Shown here in pieces: positions 5,316 to 5,848 of a stretch of 5,848 bases of DNA. The stretch is from assembly GCA_021162925.1 (NCBI GenBank), contig JAGGXQ010000143.1, positions 1-5,848 of the forward strand, in the 5' to 3' direction. How positions within the stretch are numbered: position 1 is the stretch's first letter; each line of letters begins with the position of its first letter. Both the position numbers and the translations under genes were made by a program. The stretch comes from Nitrososphaerota archaeon (lineage in GTDB: Archaea; Thermoproteota; Nitrososphaeria; Nitrososphaerales; JAGGXQ01). Under the pieces are notes generated by a model, which was given only the letters and a program-made list of their open reading frames with translations, was not told the origin of the DNA and searched no databases.

Positions 5316-5848
5316 GCAGGATCAGCCCCCTCCTTATCTCATCAGGAGGGATGCCCTGCTCCACCCCGAAGGCTATGGTCGTCAGGTTTCTTACCTCGAG
5401 CTCCTTCAGCTTCACGATCCCGATCATCACCACGGGATCGAAGGGCTCCCAGACGAAGCACCTGTTCGCATACCTATAGCCGAGCAGGTCGAACCCGTCC
5501 TCCAGCCTAGCTATGTGGGGCTCGTCGGCCTTTCCCTCCGGGACTATCTTGGCGTAAGGTGTGCTCCTGAGGTAGTCGTAGGCCTCTTGGAGGCCCATGC
5601 CGACCATGGCCTTGAGCGAGTTGGCCTTGAGGTCGAACCCTGGAAGGATCAGGAGGGACTCTATCTCCGACTCTTCCATGCCCCAGAGCTTCCCCCTCAG
5701 GATCACCTTCACGTTGTATCGATCTATCTCGTAGGCCACGAACGGCCTTACCCTCCTACCCCCCTTGAAGGCCGAGTTGAGCCTTTCGTAGAGCGAGTGA
5801 TCTAGGTAGAGGTCTATCAGGCAAAACTTCCCGGTCGTGCGGTAGGAT
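5308..5848 (-). CDS. atpC: A-type ATP synthase subunit C (5' end off the right edge)
   Basis: The minus-strand frame is open to the window edge and gives the C-terminal 179 residues. Features of the archaeal/vacuolar ATPase subunit C (V-ATPase d) family are present: a LIDLYLDHSLYERL segment near the start, YEIDRYNVKVILRGKLWG with the D..N.K..LRGK pattern, a repeat-like ESLLILPGFDL, and near the end LKELEVRNLTTIAFGVEQGIPPDEIRRGL, which matches the kE.EvRNlr.i..g...g...e.ir family tail. The subunit is a soluble cone-shaped protein joining the central stalk to the membrane c-ring. The true start lies outside the window, and the internal GTG at 5739 should not be used. It is followed by an M20 hydrolase rather than another ATP synthase subunit, overlapping it by 8 bp. 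Confidence 0.87.
   Translation of the reverse strand, partial: SYRTTGKFCLIDLYLDHSLYERLNSAFKGGRRVRPFVAYEIDRYNVKVILRGKLWGMEESEIESLLILPGFDLKANSLKAMVGMGLQEAYDYLRSTPYAKIVPEGKADEPHIARLEDGFDLLGYRYANRCFVWEPFDPVVMIGIVKLKELEVRNLTTIAFGVEQGIPPDEIRRGLILLG

Noticed and set aside
5308..5739. Complete 143-residue gene starting at GTG 5739
   Set aside because: The frame continues upstream with family-like residues (LDLYLDHSLYERL-type segment) to the window edge, so this is the 3' part of a longer subunit C gene.
1..5848. tRNA or rRNA genes, CRISPR arrays, insertion sequences, toxin-antitoxin or defence genes
   Set aside because: Almost every base is covered by recognised housekeeping coding regions. No direct repeat arrays, transposase motifs or terminal inverted repeats were seen on reading both strands.

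Overview
The window reads as a gene-dense stretch of an archaeal chromosome. An archaeal-type translation factor 5A with an intact hypusination site, a Nob1-type PIN/zinc-ribbon nuclease and the C-terminal part of an A-type ATP synthase subunit C are archaeal markers. TATA-like boxes sit about 25-28 bases upstream of several start codons. GC content is high. The coding strands are purine-rich and arginine is written mostly as AGG. This suggests a thermophile, perhaps of the TACK/Thermoproteota-Korarchaeota side, but the lineage is inference only.

Layout, left to right. Positions 1-530 (minus) hold the N-terminal 176 codons of a 3-hexulose-6-phosphate synthase/HUMPS-family protein that runs off the left edge. 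A 73-bp divergent promoter region (531-603) separates it from a plus-strand mobB-like GTPase gene (604-1110). That gene ends tail-to-tail, with a 14-bp overlap, against a four-gene minus-strand run read from 3756 down to 1097: NAD kinase, Nob1, a divergent MoaE-like protein, and a PP-loop (MnmA/ThiI-like) ATPase with an NFACT-R-like C-terminus. A 61-bp intergenic region with back-to-back TATA boxes (3757-3817) drives NAD kinase leftwards and aIF5A rightwards (3818-4210). aIF5A overlaps tail-to-tail by 11 bp with an M20 (ArgE/DapE-type) metallohydrolase on the minus strand (4200-5315). The hydrolase start overlaps the end of the ATP synthase subunit C gene, which enters from the right edge (5308-5848).

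How the genes relate: most are housekeeping (NADP supply, small-subunit rRNA processing, translation elongation, energy coupling). The only hint of a shared theme is sulfur and pterin chemistry. A MoaE-like protein lies one base upstream of a probable tRNA-thiolating PP-loop enzyme, and MobB converges on the same pair. MoaE and tRNA thiolases can both draw sulfur from ubiquitin-like MoaD/SAMP carriers, so the MoaE/PP-loop pair is the most interesting part of the window. No mobile element, CRISPR array, tRNA, rRNA or defence system was seen, and no gene-free stretch exceeds 75 bases.
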